The notes under the pieces were generated by a model. It made no database searches, was not told the origin of the DNA, and worked only from the letters and a program-made list of their open reading frames with translations. Shown here piece by piece: positions 63,409 to 64,000 of a stretch of DNA of 64,000 nucleotides (position 1 is its first letter; the number at the start of each line of letters is the position of its first letter). Position numbers and translations under genes: made by a program. This DNA is from Novosphingobium rosa NBRC 15208 (GTDB lineage: Bacteria; Pseudomonadota; Alphaproteobacteria; Sphingomonadales; Sphingomonadaceae), in the NCBI RefSeq assembly GCF_001598555.1, contig NZ_BCZE01000045.1, positions 1-64,000 of the forward strand, written 5' to 3'.

Positions 63409-64000
63409 GCTGCCTCCTTTTCCGCGTCCAGCGCGCATTCCTCAGGGAACTGAGCTCGCACCAGCGCCTCGGCCAGAGGTGGGCAGACGCTGTTGCCGCA
63501 CTTGGCAACCTGAGCCGTCTTCGTGATCGGCTTGCCCTGGGCGTCATGCTCGATGATGTAGTCAGCTGGGAAGCCCTGCGCGTTGAACAGCTCGCGCGGG
63601 GTGAGCATGCGCATGCCGATATCGACAATCACATATTCCTCACCATCGATCATCACGGTGACTAGCCCAAACCGCGCCTGGTGCGTGAGCGTGTGGAGCG
63701 GCTCCTCCAGGTCCTGCCCGTGCTGGGCGCTCTGGTAGTATTTGACCAGGAAGGCGCGAACCTCGCCCATATGAAGGCCGCCGGCGCTGACAGTATGCAA
63801 AGGCTCATCGGTCGGCTGGCCGTGGGCACAGGTGCCGCGCAGCTTGATCAGGTTGCTAGTGACGACGCGCTGCTGGCTTCCCGCCGTGGCGACAGTCGAG
63901 AGGGGAGCATCGGCTGGGCGGCCAGCGAGGTTGTCATTGTTCGGGCCGCCGTTGGCTTGCTCGATATGGGCGCAGACCACGGCATGGCGCGGCGCGCCCG
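63405..64000 (-). CDS. C5-cytosine DNA methyltransferase, C-terminal part (cut by window end)
   Basis: The frame is open to the window edge; about 197 codons are visible and the catalytic N-terminal motifs lie outside. Visible are conserved motif IX-X regions: RMLTPRELFNAQGFPADYII and AKCGNSVCPPLAEALVRA. The variable region has three repeats of the type D/E-x-PLHTV (APLSTV, EPLHTV, EPLHTL), spaced about 45 residues apart, known from phage cytosine methylases. It probably protects the element from host restriction. Its 3' end overlaps the next small gene. Confidence 0.88.
   Translation of the reverse strand, partial: GAPRHAVVCAHIEQANGGPNNDNLAGRPADAPLSTVATAGSQQRVVTSNLIKLRGTCAHGQPTDEPLHTVSAGGLHMGEVRAFLVKYYQSAQHGQDLEEPLHTLTHQARFGLVTVMIDGEEYVIVDIGMRMLTPRELFNAQGFPADYIIEHDAQGKPITKTAQVAKCGNSVCPPLAEALVRAQFPEECALDAEKEAA

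Overview
The window reads as a chromosomal segment of a GC-rich alphaproteobacterium of the order Sphingomonadales, most like Novosphingobium or a close relative. This is inferred from gene content and order: comEC/gltX/gltA, a complete 14-subunit nuo operon followed by birA-coaX-rnj-DUF1467, the divergent amidase/rne pair, and a sphingomonad-type exosortase A (XrtA) polysaccharide locus. No 16S or other species marker is present, so the genus is a guess.

Layout. 0.1-5.2 kb: comEC (-), diverging from gltX and gltA (+); gltA ends in a textbook terminator. 5.5-11.9 kb: a signalling and cell-architecture cluster. It holds a histidine-kinase-like protein whose H-box lacks the phospho-accepting His, a DUF2336-type protein, a nucleotidyltransferase-like membrane protein, a stand-alone Hpt protein and a large two-TM coiled-coil protein resembling polarity factors. 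12.1-30.4 kb (all -): nuoABCD-(SnoaL-like)-EFGHIJKLMN, then birA, coaX, RNase J and a DUF1467 protein. Nearly every junction is a stop/start overlap. 30.6-32.6 kb: a thiolase (+) converging with an SH3 lipoprotein-like exported protein (-). 32.7-41 kb (-): amidase, PBP1A, RF2, a frameshifted class A beta-lactamase, a SAM-methyltransferase lipoprotein and a nitronate-monooxygenase-like protein. 41.7-47.9 kb (+): RNase E with a long leader, sdhB, a PaaI-type thioesterase, zapE, a YbjQ-family protein and a small membrane protein. 47.9-61.4 kb (-): the XrtA exopolysaccharide locus in one run: export lipoprotein, chain-length determinant, tyrosine autokinase, beta-barrel protein, ATPase, deacetylase, FemAB-like, glycosyltransferase, XrtA-EpsI fusion, amidotransferase. 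61.6-64.0 kb: the edge of an integrated element (tyrosine integrase, excisionase-like, two small proteins, cytosine methylase cut by the window end).

The most distinctive finding outside genes is a four-copy, 187-238 bp composite repeat (5290-5476, 31840-32075, 36976-37201, 46985-47222). Each copy has a hairpin at both ends, an internal 10-12 bp inverted repeat and shared sequence blocks. Each sits 3-18 bases from a stop codon in a gene-free gap. It looks like an undescribed interspersed repeat that also serves as an mRNA 3' end. Other points of interest are two genes without an ATG/GTG/TTG start at the expected place (RNase J with CTG; the thioesterase after sdhB), a C7-tract frameshift in the beta-lactamase, a His-rich loop in NuoL, a SnoaL-like gene inside the nuo operon, and a CtrA-like box upstream of the DUF2336/kinase-like pair.
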